64,000 nt of DNA from Lachancea mirantina (GCA_900074745.1 LT598465.1:806001-870000), one strand, 5' to 3'; positions 45,973-55,059 are shown, numbered from the stretch's first letter. Notes: generated by a model not told the origin, from the sequence alone. Program-made: numbers and translations.

Positions 45973-46746
45973 TTACTCGCACTCGAGTCTCCGCAACAAG
46001 TAATCGATTTCTACTTTCTTGGTTAGAGGAATGACTAACTCTTTGTAAATCTTCACCAAATATTCGGGAGTAATCTTTCTGTGGCCCTCCCTGTTGGTGG
46101 GGTCCACGCCGTAGACATCGGCCTTGACGCAAAGACGTTCCAGAATTTTTTCTTCGACAGCAGAGTTGGTAATATTCTCATAAAGCCCCTCGATGTCTCG
46201 ATCTTCGATGAGTTTGGCATACAGGGCCCTTGAGGCTTGAAATTTAGCCTCGGCGACAAATTTGCCAAAATGAATCCTTCTGCTCAAGCTTTGAAGACAA
46301 TCGATGTCTATGGTGGCCACTGATCCAAGATTTTCCCAACTTTCCTCGTTGCAAGTAGAGATCAAAGGAATAATTTGATCAATGTAAACTTCTTTGATAG
46401 CCGGATTGTAGTTTACTTCAGAAGAATAAGATGCCAAAACCCTAGGGTAGTTGATACTGGGCAGAATTGGCTTTTCTATCTTGTCTGGGAAAAAAGGTGT
46501 TTGATCAGGGGACTCAAACCTTCGGAGCTTCGAATGCGTAATTTCGGACTGCATCAGCGCCCAGTCCAAGAAACTGCCATCAAAATCCGGAATTGAAATA
46601 TCAGATCCTTTCTTCTTGTACACAGCAGGACACGTTGGGAAATGGGACCGTTCTATGAAATTGAAGATAATGGTATCTTCCATCCTGACAAGCTCATCTC
46701 TAATGTTTTTCAGGTCCAAAACCGTCTCTGGTTTCAAAAAATTCAT
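45973..46746 (-). CDS. ARO7: Chorismate mutase
   Basis: Converts chorismate to prephenate at the branch to phenylalanine and tyrosine in the cytosol. The 257 aa (S. cerevisiae 256) form the all-helical AroQ-type eukaryotic enzyme. Conserved parts include the start FLKPETVLDLKNIRDELVRMEDTIIFNFIER, FPDKIEKPILPSINYPRVLA, ECLQSLSRRIHFGKFVAEAKF-like sequence and VYGVDPTN. The Thr in ITPEYLVKIY corresponds to the yeast residue (Thr226) that governs Trp/Tyr allostery, so regulation is probably kept. It is the YPR060C homolog, convergent with YMC1 at 55 bp. Confidence 0.97.
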   Translation of the reverse strand: MNFLKPETVLDLKNIRDELVRMEDTIIFNFIERSHFPTCPAVYKKKGSDISIPDFDGSFLDWALMQSEITHSKLRRFESPDQTPFFPDKIEKPILPSINYPRVLASYSSEVNYNPAIKEVYIDQIIPLISTCNEESWENLGSVATIDIDCLQSLSRRIHFGKFVAEAKFQASRALYAKLIEDRDIEGLYENITNSAVEEKILERLCVKADVYGVDPTNREGHRKITPEYLVKIYKELVIPLTKKVEIDYLLRRLECE

Positions 46747-47150
46747 GGAAACTTACTGAACACTCGGTATTGTTATCTGGTACACGCTTGGAAGCTTCTC
46801 ACAGTACACAATGCCGTGATTCTCTGCTCTAATTGTTCACTGTGATAGGAAGCTTTTCGAATTCGTTATCGCTGGGTCCGCGACATGATATTCGTTCATA
46901 GAGATGAACATGACTATCCTAGTCTTTATTATATAAGCCGAACCCATTCCATCTAGCAAAACTAAGAAGCTCGTAAGACGACGTATATCAATTAACCGTG
47001 GCCTGATTCAATTCCAATGCTTGTTCAATGACTAACATAGTCTTAAGCTCTTTTTCCTTGACATTCTAACGGTAGTTTTCCATGAATATTGAATGCTCGT
47101 AACAAAAGTCTGCTCTCGTATAACAGTCATCAATATCACCGCCTTCATCA
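46747..47150. other. Intergenic region ARO7/JID1
   Basis: About 400 bp between tandem minus-strand genes. I looked for a Gcn4 site (TGASTCA) near ARO7 and saw none. No RNA gene is recognised. Confidence 0.35.
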
Positions 47151-47993
47151 TCACTCTTCCTTTCTTTTCAATTTTTCAACAAGCTCCTCGTTCTTTTGAG
47201 CCTCCCTGTCGAGATCTGATTTGGTCCTGTATAAACCGTAAGTTCGGAACCATAAAAACCGTCTTAAACGGGACCATTTGTCGGTGTCGAGACCATAATT
47301 AATTTGAGCTTGCGTCAGGTCTCTTTCGGTTTCGTCGTGTGTGAAACTGACCCTCGTTAGTGAATCTTCGATCCTTGTTAAAAGAGCTGTACATTCGGCA
47401 CAGATGAAAAGTCCCACCATCCACGCTATCACGGCCCAGGGCGAAATGTGTTTCTCATCGTTTTTGCCTAGATTGTTGGCATCTTCCCAAGTCCCCGCAT
47501 TCCAGTACTGATATCGATAGTGTTCCTGATATCCGTGACCCGCAGCGGCCGCGTACGCGGGCGTACGTGCAATGGGTCCATGGGTCCATCCGGACCGGAA
47601 TCTGTCATAAGTGCTTTTCTTGCGTGAATCTCTCAAAAGCTCGTAAGCTTCGCTTACCATCTGGAACCTGCGTTGTTTGTCGATTGCAGAAAGAATGCTC
47701 TGATCGCTCAACTCAGCAAAATGATGCTGTTTCTTGGTCCTAAGAATTGTGATGTTACCGGCGATATCGGGGTGATATAATTTGGCCATGGCAAAATACC
47801 GTTTTTTCAGCATTTTATGATCCAGTTGACCTGCTGGCAATCCCAGAACCTCGTACGGTGTTGGGCGACTTGTTTTGGGCCACAAGTCGTCATAGAATGG
47901 TTCCTGTGCCGAATTTATAGTAGCGTAAAGCCGCAAATGCCGTAATTCTAGCATCCTACGTCTTGTAGACCTTAGCATGGGTACGATATTCAT
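47151..47993 (-). CDS. JID1: Mitochondrial J-domain protein Jid1
   Basis: DnaJ-type co-chaperone of mitochondria; the exact Hsp70 partner role is unclear. It has 280 aa (S. cerevisiae 301). The N-terminus is basic and Leu/Arg-rich, like a presequence (residues 1-25). The J domain starts at about residue 40 with PTPYEVLGLP and has the HPD motif in KLYHPDIAGN; its end is near LLRDSRKKSTYDRFRSGW. A hydrophobic segment (WAVIAWMVGLFICAECTAL, about 185-205) may cross the inner membrane. It is the YPR061C homolog. Confidence 0.92.
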   Translation of the reverse strand: MNIVPMLRSTRRRMLELRHLRLYATINSAQEPFYDDLWPKTSRPTPYEVLGLPAGQLDHKMLKKRYFAMAKLYHPDIAGNITILRTKKQHHFAELSDQSILSAIDKQRRFQMVSEAYELLRDSRKKSTYDRFRSGWTHGPIARTPAYAAAAGHGYQEHYRYQYWNAGTWEDANNLGKNDEKHISPWAVIAWMVGLFICAECTALLTRIEDSLTRVSFTHDETERDLTQAQINYGLDTDKWSRLRRFLWFRTYGLYRTKSDLDREAQKNEELVEKLKRKEE

Positions 47994-48215
47994 GGCGATC
48001 TCGTCAAATGGTAGGCAAAACTGGGCAAAACTAGCGTTTTTAAGCGATCGGGGTTGGTCTTTATTTATTTTGGATATCAGTCACTTGTTCTAGAGTCAAT
48101 TTTTGCCCTTCTTTTCAAGATGGGATAATTGAAAATGTATATTCGTTAACAGCTCTAGGTCAAAGAACGAAAAACGCCTAAGTTTTACCGTCCATTTAGC
48201 GTTAAATCGATCAAC

Positions 48216-48674
48216 ATGGCTCAATGGGATGAGCTGGGAATGGATATCGCATATGAAGAGGCTCTTCTCGGCTACAAAGAGAACGGCGTCCCGATTGGAG
48301 GATGTTTAATTAACAATAAAGACGGTAAAATATTGGGTCGTGGTCATAACATGCGATTCCAGGAAGGCAGTGCTACGTTGCACGGTGAAATCTCGACTTT
48401 GGAGAACGCAGGTCGCATGAAGGGCTCCGTTTACAAGGATTGTACTCTGTACACGACGTTGTCGCCGTGCGACATGTGTACCGGAGCCATTTTACTATAT
48501 GGCATAAAACGGTGCGTTATAGGCGAAAACGTCACATTCAAGTCCCCCGGCGAAAGTTATTTGGAATCGAGGGGCTGTGAAACCAAAGTGGTTGACGATA
48601 AACGGTGCAAGAGCATCATGCAGAAGTTTATAGAAGAGAGGCCTCAAGATTGGTACGAGGACATTGGGGAGTAG
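48216..48674 (+). CDS. FCY1: Cytosine deaminase
   Basis: Pyrimidine salvage enzyme that deaminates cytosine (and 5-fluorocytosine) to uracil. It has 152 aa (S. cerevisiae 158). The zinc site is complete: His56 and catalytic Glu58 in HGEIS, Cys85 and Cys88 in SPCDMC. The rest is collinear with Fcy1 (MAQWDELGMDIAYEEALLGY, RCVIGENVTFKSPGESYLESRG and the terminal DWYEDIGE). It is the YPR062W homolog, convergent with the Asterix-like gene at about 70 bp. Confidence 0.98.
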   Translation: MAQWDELGMDIAYEEALLGYKENGVPIGGCLINNKDGKILGRGHNMRFQEGSATLHGEISTLENAGRMKGSVYKDCTLYTTLSPCDMCTGAILLYGIKRCVIGENVTFKSPGESYLESRGCETKVVDDKRCKSIMQKFIEERPQDWYEDIGE

Positions 48675-48714
48675 CAGTTGTATTAGAATCGCGGAGTTGT
48701 GTAGGTACGTATAT

Positions 48715-48743
48715 GTACAGACGTAAAGGTACAGACGTTAAAG
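48715..48743. repeat. Tandem duplication of about 14 bp
   Basis: GTACAGACGTAAAG is followed directly by GTACAGACGTTAAAG, differing by one inserted T, in the 70-bp spacer between the convergent FCY1 and YPR063C-like genes. It ends next to the stop codon of the latter. Confidence 0.75.
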
Positions 48744-49147
48744 TTAATTGTTTGTGACAACTGGCGCCTGGGCCGCTTTGGGTGCTGGTGCGTCGGGCTG
48801 TGGCAATGCTAGACCCATGTAGCACACTAGTATACTTACGAGGCCCAAAACAAGTTGCATGACAGGAGGTTGCTGGCCAGCACCTCCGGAGCTCGTTGTG
48901 TCCGTGAGAAAATTGTGGAACGTGCTCAGGAGCCCGAACCACGCCAAAAACTTGTTTTTCATGAACATGGCTGCCATGGGCATCGATTGCGAAAGCACTC
49001 CTTGTGCCGACGTTGAGTACGCCGTCTTGGGCGCAGGAATATGCTTGTATCTTCACAAGCTGTTAGTACATGGAATGAAAAAATGAAGAAAGTTTCATGC
49101 CCTTAAACATACGTGACAGCAAGATCGGCACGTCTAACGTTATTCAT
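48744..49147 (-). CDS. Asterix-like ER membrane protein (YPR063C homolog), one intron
   Basis: Spliced gene: exon 1 is 49147 down to 49113 (35 nt), exon 2 is 49050 down to 48744, together 113 aa. The N-terminus from exon 1 (MNNVRRADLAVT) joins YKHIPAPKTAYS, giving the RR..YK.P pattern of the Asterix (WDR83OS, PAT complex) family. Two hydrophobic segments follow: FLAWFGLLSTFHNFL and MQLVLGLVSILVCYMGLAL. The C-terminal tail is Pro/Ala-rich. YPR063C in S. cerevisiae is also intron-containing and ER-localised. In animals the family forms an intramembrane chaperone with CCDC47; a similar role here is inference. Confidence 0.9.
49051..49112 (-). other. Spliceosomal intron in the YPR063C homolog
   Basis: 62 nt on the minus strand. 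The donor is GTATGT (from 49112 down) and the branch site a perfect TACTAAC (49068 to 49062). The acceptor in frame is AAG ending at 49051, 12 nt past the branch A; the earlier CAG directly after the branch site is too close and gives a stop. Phase 2 intron. Confidence 0.9.
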
Positions 49148-49869
49148 GGTTATTATCTTACGGTAGAGAATTGTTTTTCGAGGAACTGTTCGTTGGTGAT
49201 TTGGAATAGTTAGGTTTATCAATAATGGTGAATTAGAATGACAATATCGTACATTGTGATTACTATTCTCATAACTTTGAAGTATCACTATAGACGAATT
49301 AGTCCTTTAGCAAGTTGATCTGGATCGCTCTATACGTAAGTAGACGGAAAGTCGGCTAGTCCCGTGACAAGTCAAATAGCTCAACTAGACAATACCAACT
49401 AAGAGATCAAATGGAGTAAACGGATAACCAGAGGATCTAGCAATTAGATCAAATATTGGTAACAGATTTAAATGGCTAGTTGTTGCACATGTAAATTGTC
49501 AAAAGTAATGAATTCGTCAAATTTAAGTCGTGAGAAGAGATCAGATTCGCCAGATGCACCTCCAGCACCGAAGCTCCAGAGCCTAGTAAGGAAAGACAAG
49601 CCTGTTGAATCAATAGACGATGGCTAGGGATGTGAGCTTACATGAGCACTTCTCTAGATTCAGCACTTTGCGTTATCTTGACGATTATGTTTGTCTTAAT
49701 ATCTAACGTTTGTTTGTGTATGTATGTGAAGATGCTTGCTAGTCGAAGACGTGGTTCACATGACTCAATTCCACATTCATGACGATTTATTATTTCGTAA
49801 ACTCTATACCCTAATTAATTTGTCCCAAGATGAATAATGCAATGAGAGCTTTAACTGAAAGCCATCAGT
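49148..49869. other. Intergenic region between YPR063C homolog and VID24
   Basis: About 720 bp of AT-rich sequence. It contains one 51-codon ORF on the plus strand (49472-49627), listed separately. No HMG-box ROX1-like gene is present, although S. cerevisiae has ROX1 between YPR063C and UBA3. Confidence 0.45.
49472..49627 (+). CDS. Possible small ORF, 51 aa
   Basis: ATG-initiated ORF encoding a protein that starts MASCCTCKLSK and continues with Ser, Pro, Lys and Asp-rich sequence (SPDAPPAPK, KDKPVESIDDG). Three Cys near the N-terminus could allow lipidation or metal binding. Its hydrophilic, non-random composition in an otherwise stop-rich region is the only evidence. I do not recognise a family; chance is a real alternative. 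Confidence 0.25.
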   Translation: MASCCTCKLSKVMNSSNLSREKRSDSPDAPPAPKLQSLVRKDKPVESIDDG

Positions 49870-50856
49870 TCAGTTAAACTCGAAGCTGCAATCGCCCGTG
49901 CAGCAGGAGTTGCTGACAGGTGCGAGTTCCAGCTGCTGAAATTTTTCAGCATCCTTATGGTAGTAAAAGCCGAGGACTCCGCCTGTGATCTGGTCGTGTA
50001 CAATGTAGTAGTATCCGTCGTAAGACGCACCCTCGACGGAGTCGATTTCCGCATCCGGCACCAGAAATTTTTCTTTCCAGCGCATGTAGATAAATCTGTT
50101 CGACAGATAGTCCGCATGACTGTAGGAGCCATCAAGAACACTGTGCATTATGTTGCTGCTTGATTCGTCGCCCGTGGTAGTGGGCTGCATGCAAAGCTCT
50201 TTGAAAGAGGGGAAGTTAAGCCAATGTTCGAGATCGATCTGGTCGTACGCCTTGAGTGACGCCAGCTCCGTTGGCATCGCACTCGACAAAAACCCGACCG
50301 TGTCCGTCACCGCGTAGCCCTCAAAAAAGGTCGTGATTTCCGGATGCTGGTTCGTAAGCCCCCGGATGGTGAGAAACCCGGTCATGTGTGGCGACGTCGA
50401 CGTCGCACCCTCATAGGGCAATTCGACGGTCTGTAGAGTCACCATCACCTGGTATCTCTTGTACCCTGATACTTGGAACCCTGTAAAGCACGTTCTGGGC
50501 CGTAAATACGCCGTGTCGCAACCAACGCGGGTCGGCCGCACGCAGTGTCGTGTGTAGACCCCGCTAGACCCGAAATATTGTGAGTCATCTTCGTCAATGT
50601 ACTTGCGCGACGCGCCAGCGGCGCAGGGCTCCATCGAGGACCCCTGTAGGTGCGCGAGCGAGTCGCTCGACGCACACGTGTAGAGAGTGTCTTCCTCTCT
50701 GCGGAGCTCTGCGGCACGCCCTAGCGGCACAAGCGGCGGCGAAGCCGACCGCGACGCCGCCTGTGGCCCGGCAGGTGACGCTACAGGCGACACTATAGCT
50801 TCTTTTTTCGACGCTTTAACGCTTTCGTTTATCATTTTAGCGCTCTTCTGCTGCAT
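49870..50856 (-). CDS. VID24: GID ubiquitin ligase substrate receptor Vid24/Gid4
   Basis: Glucose-inducible substrate receptor of the GID E3 ligase; it binds N-terminal proline degrons of gluconeogenic enzymes. From the ATG at 50856 it has 328 aa (S. cerevisiae 362). The first 115 residues are Ser/Ala/Pro-rich and variable. The Gid4 beta barrel follows: TAYLRPRTCFTGFQVSGYKRYQVMVTLQTV-type start, GFLTIRGLTNQHPEITTFFEGYAV, DLEHWLNFPSF, FIYMRWKEKFLVPDAEIDSVEGASYDGYYYI, then GGVLGFYYHKDAEKFQQLEL. A run of Cys near the end (NSCCTGDCSFEFN) is unusual. It is the YBR105C homolog. N-terminal coding sequence is markedly GC-rich. Confidence 0.95.
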   Translation of the reverse strand: MQQKSAKMINESVKASKKEAIVSPVASPAGPQAASRSASPPLVPLGRAAELRREEDTLYTCASSDSLAHLQGSSMEPCAAGASRKYIDEDDSQYFGSSGVYTRHCVRPTRVGCDTAYLRPRTCFTGFQVSGYKRYQVMVTLQTVELPYEGATSTSPHMTGFLTIRGLTNQHPEITTFFEGYAVTDTVGFLSSAMPTELASLKAYDQIDLEHWLNFPSFKELCMQPTTTGDESSSNIMHSVLDGSYSHADYLSNRFIYMRWKEKFLVPDAEIDSVEGASYDGYYYIVHDQITGGVLGFYYHKDAEKFQQLELAPVSNSCCTGDCSFEFN

Positions 50857-52374
50857 CTGCGATGCTCCCAACTGAAAGCCTAGGGGAAACCCGAAACGAA
50901 GGAAACAATTACTGCTGTCTAGCTACTGCTCTGTTCGATTACGACTGCGTCGCTTGCTTGTTGGATCGGTTCGCAGCTCTTATACCCAGATGTGGCAGAC
51001 GTGGGGCCATCATGAGCATCATCGATAAAACTCGCGATTTTTCAGAAACCCGCGCGTTCCTTTTGCAAGAACGGAGTTTCTTTTCGAAAAAGAAAAGCCC
51101 TCCTCTCTCCATGCAGCGAGATAATCCGATACAAAACACGAAAGCGGCGGCCCGAATTGATCCGAGCCCCGTGACTGCGTCGGTTTTTCCGGCAGGCGCC
51201 CTGCTCCTCCTCAACAGTTTTTCCGAGAATTTCCGTGCCGTTCAAAACGACATAAACTTTCACCCCAGGCGGGTGAGTACTAAGTGGATCCTCGCTATAT
51301 GCGCGCAACTACATGAAGGGTGACATGGGTGCCATGATTGAAAGACTCAAAATACTAGTTTCGAACCACCCATAGATAATCAAGAGTAATACCTTACGTA
51401 CCATACACACCTGAAACGTACTAGCTGTGGAAATTACTAGATACCTTCAGTAGTTCAAATTTGAATATAAGGCTTTGAGCGAGCGTTTCTTTAGATATGC
51501 GTCTTAATTCCTCAGTGTCACTCAAAAGAGGATTTGCTGGTAGCGAGTGTAATAAATTTTAGCAAAAGGGCGTACACAGTGATGCTTCATTTCGCAAGTA
51601 TACAGCTAGTACTAGAGGCAAGACCAGTTCCTCTACGGAATCACCGGTGACACATTTTACGAACCGCTTTCTAAACTTGAACGCAGCTGAGTTACAACGG
51701 ACTGATCTGACTATTTGACTTGAGCTCTCAGTGGATTCGCCACGCTTTGGTGCATTAAATACGAAAACGATTCGGCTCGGGTTTTTTGAGTGTTTTCTTG
51801 TGGGGTGGAGAAAACGAAAAGCCATTGTCTGGTAAATTTATCATTGGGCGTGCGTCGGGTGGTCGTCCTTGACGACCACCCGACGGGGATCACCGGGGTT
51901 TGGCAGTTGGGCTGAATGATGGCTGGGGGCGTCAGATAGTTGACAGTGTCAGATTGCATTGGACCGTAAGACCGTGTACACTATTTATGGCCCTGGTTGC
52001 AAGGGCAGTTTTAGACAAATGGTCACGTGACTAATGCGTAGTGATGCAAGAAAACTTGGGAAGCAGATGTGGCTAGGCAGTAGTGTAGGTCAACAGTGGT
52101 GGTTTTTTGCATCGGCAGGAAGAGAAAATGCGAAATCCATCTTTCAATTACTATGTTGTTGAAACGGCTTACTACCAGCTACACTCATCACTCTTCACGT
52201 ATATGGCTTGATCATGGCCACAAGGTGGCGAAATTTTCGTACACCAACACTTTTACGACCAACAACTATTTCTTCTAGATGTGAAAAAGACAGGTATCCA
52301 CTTTCCAGTGCCGTTTTTAAACCTGCTCGAAGCGAACGCTCTCTTTCAAGCCCTCTTCACCAATCAAGCAAACC
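50857..52374. other. Long divergent intergenic region VID24/SND3
   Basis: About 1.5 kb, the longest gene-free stretch here. It holds a perfect 33-bp hairpin at 51853-51885 and a CACGTG core at 52024-52029. A 153-codon ORF (50862-51323, plus) and opposite-strand ORFs overlap one another near VID24 in GC-rich sequence; none looks like a protein. No RNA gene is recognised. Confidence 0.5.
51853..51885. repeat. Perfect inverted repeat, 15-bp arms with 3-nt loop
   Basis: Arms CGTCGGGTGGTCGTC and GACGACCACCCGACG are perfect complements around CTT. It is GC-rich against AT-rich surroundings and lies about 490 bp before the SND3 ATG. Confidence 0.9.
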
Positions 52375-52947
52375 ATGAACCCACAGGTCTCCAATCTCGT
52401 CATCATGTTGGCCATGATGCAGGTCTCCCGTCGTCTTGACATGGAAGACCCCACTGTGATTCTCTACGTCAGAATCGCATACGTCACATCGGTGACATTG
52501 GCGTTCCTAGTGTACCAATACGCCAGAAGCAAGATTGTCAGCAAGAACGACCTCACAACGCTCAAGTACGTGTCGCCACCAAACGCCATGGCTGGCCAAC
52601 AGGAGGGGAAGCTTGAAGTCACCACCGTCAAGGACTACGATCTGAAGGAAATCGATTCTGCGATCAAGTCCATTTATACGGGTTTGGCCATGATGGGTTT
52701 CATGCACTTGTACATGAAGTACACCAACCCTCTGCTGATGCAAAGCATCTCCCCCATCAAGTCCGCGCTCGAGCACAACGAGGTCAAGATCCATTTGTTC
52801 GGTAAGCCTGCTAGCGGCGACCTCAAGAGGCCCTTCAAAGCTCCATCTATGTTCGGCGGTTTTGGCGCGTCCCCAGAGGCCAAGGTCGACAAGAAGTCTA
52901 TCGAGGAGGCCGAGAAGGCCGGCACCGGTGGTGTCAAGAGCGATTGA
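52375..52947 (+). CDS. SND3: SRP-independent targeting protein Snd3/Pho88
   Basis: ER membrane protein of the SND targeting route, also known as Pho88 from its effect on phosphate transport. The 190 aa (S. cerevisiae 188) begin MNPQVSNLVIMLAMMQVSRRLDMEDP. Hydrophobic segments are at about 5-18, 28-45 (LYVRIAYVTSVTLAFLVYQY) and near 102-117. The tail FGGFGASPEAKVDKKSIEEAEKAG is charged and cytosolic in type. Codon usage is strongly biased, as for an abundant protein. It is the YBR106W homolog; UBA3 follows closely on the same strand. Confidence 0.97.
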   Translation: MNPQVSNLVIMLAMMQVSRRLDMEDPTVILYVRIAYVTSVTLAFLVYQYARSKIVSKNDLTTLKYVSPPNAMAGQQEGKLEVTTVKDYDLKEIDSAIKSIYTGLAMMGFMHLYMKYTNPLLMQSISPIKSALEHNEVKIHLFGKPASGDLKRPFKAPSMFGGFGASPEAKVDKKSIEEAEKAGTGGVKSD

Positions 52948-53046
52948 GCTGAGCACCCGTACAAACGTACCCTCCTTCTGCTCACAGTCTCTCTTTTACT
53001 AGACTCGTATATAGTGAATGTTCTGTTTTTCCAATATGGCAAGTCG

Positions 53047-54051
53047 ATGTATATGAACGCAGAAGCAGTAGAACAGGTTTGTAGCACCAGCAATGCTCCC
53101 ATAATGACGGATCTGACGTCTGTTTCTGTGCTTGTGTTGGGCGCTGGTGGTCTGGGCTGCGAAATGCTCAAGAATCTAGCGCTCCAGGGCATTCCAACGG
53201 TGCATGTGGTCGACATGGATACGATAGAACTTACCAACTTGAACCGACAGTTTCTGTTCACGGAAAAAGACGTCGGGCGCGCCAAAGTCGAGGTCGCCGC
53301 TGAGTATATAAATTCTAGAGAAATAGTGGGTGCGGGTGGCCAGTTGGTGAAAGTAACGCCGCATTTTCAGGACCTGACGCTCTTCACTCGAGACTTTTTA
53401 GCGCAGTTTACCTTCGTAATCTCGGGACTGGATTCCGTCGAGGCACGCCGTCACGTCAATGCAGAGCTTGTAAAAATCACTTTAGAATCGCAATTCCAAA
53501 AATGCATTCCTTTCATTGACGGGGCGTCGGAGGGCTTCAAGGGCCATTGCAAAGTGATAATTCCCGGGTTTTCTGCTTGTTACGAGTGTTCTTTGAACAC
53601 GCTACCCGCAAAAACCGAGACATACCCGCTGTGCACCGTCGCAAACAATCCACGCAAACCTGAGCACCTTATTGAATATGCTCTGATGGTGCAATGGCCC
53701 CAAACGTTTCCTGACGTTAGTTTTGACTACGAAAATCCAGACCATCTTCATTGGCTAACAGAGCAATCGATCGACCGTGCACAGTCCTACGCGATAGATG
53801 CATCTGCATTGACTCCTAATTTCATCTTAGGTGTCATCAAAAACATTGTACCGAGCGTGGTAAGTACCAACGCTATTATTGCCGGCCAATGTTGCATCGC
53901 GATGACACGACTGCTGTACGACTTGTACGATTTCGAAAATTCACCCAATTTCAGCATTTTCAATGGCGAAGAAGGGGCGTTCTCCCATAGCTATTTGCAT
54001 TCAAGAGATCCCAATTGCCTTATCTGTGGGGACAACAAACAAACCCTGTGA
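53047..54051 (+). CDS. UBA3: NEDD8 (Rub1)-activating enzyme catalytic subunit Uba3
   Basis: Catalytic half of the Rub1/NEDD8 E1, working with Ula1 to modify cullins. From the ATG at 53047 it has 334 aa (S. cerevisiae 299). The ATP-binding motif GAGGLG is at residues 32-37, followed by VDMDTIELTNLNRQFLF. The catalytic cysteine is Cys196 in PLCTVANNPR. CxxC-type zinc ligands (YECS, CLIC) are kept. An in-frame ATG at 53104 would give a start closer to the short S. cerevisiae N-terminus; the frame is open upstream to a GTG at 53014, which is not a start. It is the YPR066W homolog, 99 bp after SND3. Confidence 0.95.
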   Translation: MYMNAEAVEQVCSTSNAPIMTDLTSVSVLVLGAGGLGCEMLKNLALQGIPTVHVVDMDTIELTNLNRQFLFTEKDVGRAKVEVAAEYINSREIVGAGGQLVKVTPHFQDLTLFTRDFLAQFTFVISGLDSVEARRHVNAELVKITLESQFQKCIPFIDGASEGFKGHCKVIIPGFSACYECSLNTLPAKTETYPLCTVANNPRKPEHLIEYALMVQWPQTFPDVSFDYENPDHLHWLTEQSIDRAQSYAIDASALTPNFILGVIKNIVPSVVSTNAIIAGQCCIAMTRLLYDLYDFENSPNFSIFNGEEGAFSHSYLHSRDPNCLICGDNKQTL

Positions 54052-54498
54052 CTGAAAGCGTTGGTTTCGCCTTTAGAAGTCGAGCCTTGCCTTTGCAAAG
54101 ATATTCCTTTAAAGCTCCTCCCAAAATACAGAAACTAAGCTCTGTGCAGCTCATAATCGAGGATTTAAACTAGTTGTTGGCCTTTAAATTCTCCTATGGG
54201 CTGTGTCATTTTCTCGATAATTAGGTCCCGACGATTTTGAGAGAAACTCAATAGTTCCGCCATTTGAATTTCTTGAAAGTCGTCATTCACCGGGATTAAT
54301 CCTTCCCGATACTCAGCTCACTGATCTCAATTAATCGATCATAAGGGAAGTCCCGGACGTCGTTATCCATGGTTAAATCTTCGATTGAATATTAGCTAAT
54401 TTCTGACGGTCATGTGATCGGAAAGTAAGAGTACTTCCCATTCAAATCATCTCAACTCTGAAAGGCACTGATTAATCAGGAAGGCTAAATAATTCGAA
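54052..54498. other. Intergenic region UBA3/ISA2
   Basis: About 450 bp; no gene seen. No well-supported site other than a CATGTG near 54412. Confidence 0.3.
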
Positions 54499-55059
54499 AT
54501 GCTTTGCAGGAGACTAACGAGCTTAAGATCTGTGTTTCTTGGTCCTTATACAAAATGTTCTACACCTCAACTTCGGCGGTATGCTGCTGCTGCGTCTCTG
54601 GAGGGCGATCGATGCGTGAAGCCTTTCGAAGTTATAAACGGAAAACCATCACTAAATCTGCAAATAACTCAGCGCGCCGCTGACAGATTGAACGAAATTT
54701 ACAAAGGCTCCAAAGAAGTGCTGCGAATAATGGTCGAAAGCGGCGGTTGCCATGGCTTTCAATATAACTTGAAACTAATAAATAAGGACCTTGCGTCGTC
54801 TGACACGCAAACTGCGCCGGAGAAGGGTAATCCCGAGGACGAATTTGAAGATGAGGACGAATTCGGTGCAAACAAAGACGTTGTTTATGTTTTAGCAGAT
54901 GAAGGCGCAGAAGTTGTGATCGACGAAAAATCGTTGGCCGTTTTGAATAACACGACGCTGACATACACGTCGGAGTTGATTGGTTCAACGTTCAAGATCA
55001 CTGGCGGTAACATGAAAAGCAGTTGCGGCTGCGGGAGCAGCTTTGACGTGGACGTTTAG
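54499..55059 (+). CDS. ISA2: Mitochondrial Fe-S assembly protein Isa2
   Basis: A-type scaffold/maturation protein needed for mitochondrial [4Fe-4S] proteins, with Isa1 and Iba57. The 186 aa (S. cerevisiae 185) start with an Arg/Ser/Leu-rich presequence (MLCRRLTSLRSVFLGPYTKC). The HesB/IscA domain covers about 50-185 and has the three conserved cysteines in GGCHGFQY and CGCG. An acidic insert (EDEFEDEDEFGAN) is typical of Isa2. Its stop overlaps that of convergent IML3 (bases 55056-55059). It is the YPR067W homolog. Confidence 0.96.
   Translation: MLCRRLTSLRSVFLGPYTKCSTPQLRRYAAAASLEGDRCVKPFEVINGKPSLNLQITQRAADRLNEIYKGSKEVLRIMVESGGCHGFQYNLKLINKDLASSDTQTAPEKGNPEDEFEDEDEFGANKDVVYVLADEGAEVVIDEKSLAVLNNTTLTYTSELIGSTFKITGGNMKSSCGCGSSFDVDV

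Noticed and set aside
50862-51323. 153-codon plus-strand ORF head-to-head with VID24
   Set aside because: GC-rich region where ORFs also run on the opposite strand; composition is not protein-like and the start is only a few bases from the VID24 start.
51355-51440. Minus-strand GGTTCGAAAC resembling a tRNA B box
   Set aside because: The flanking bases do not form a T-arm stem and no cloverleaf can be drawn.
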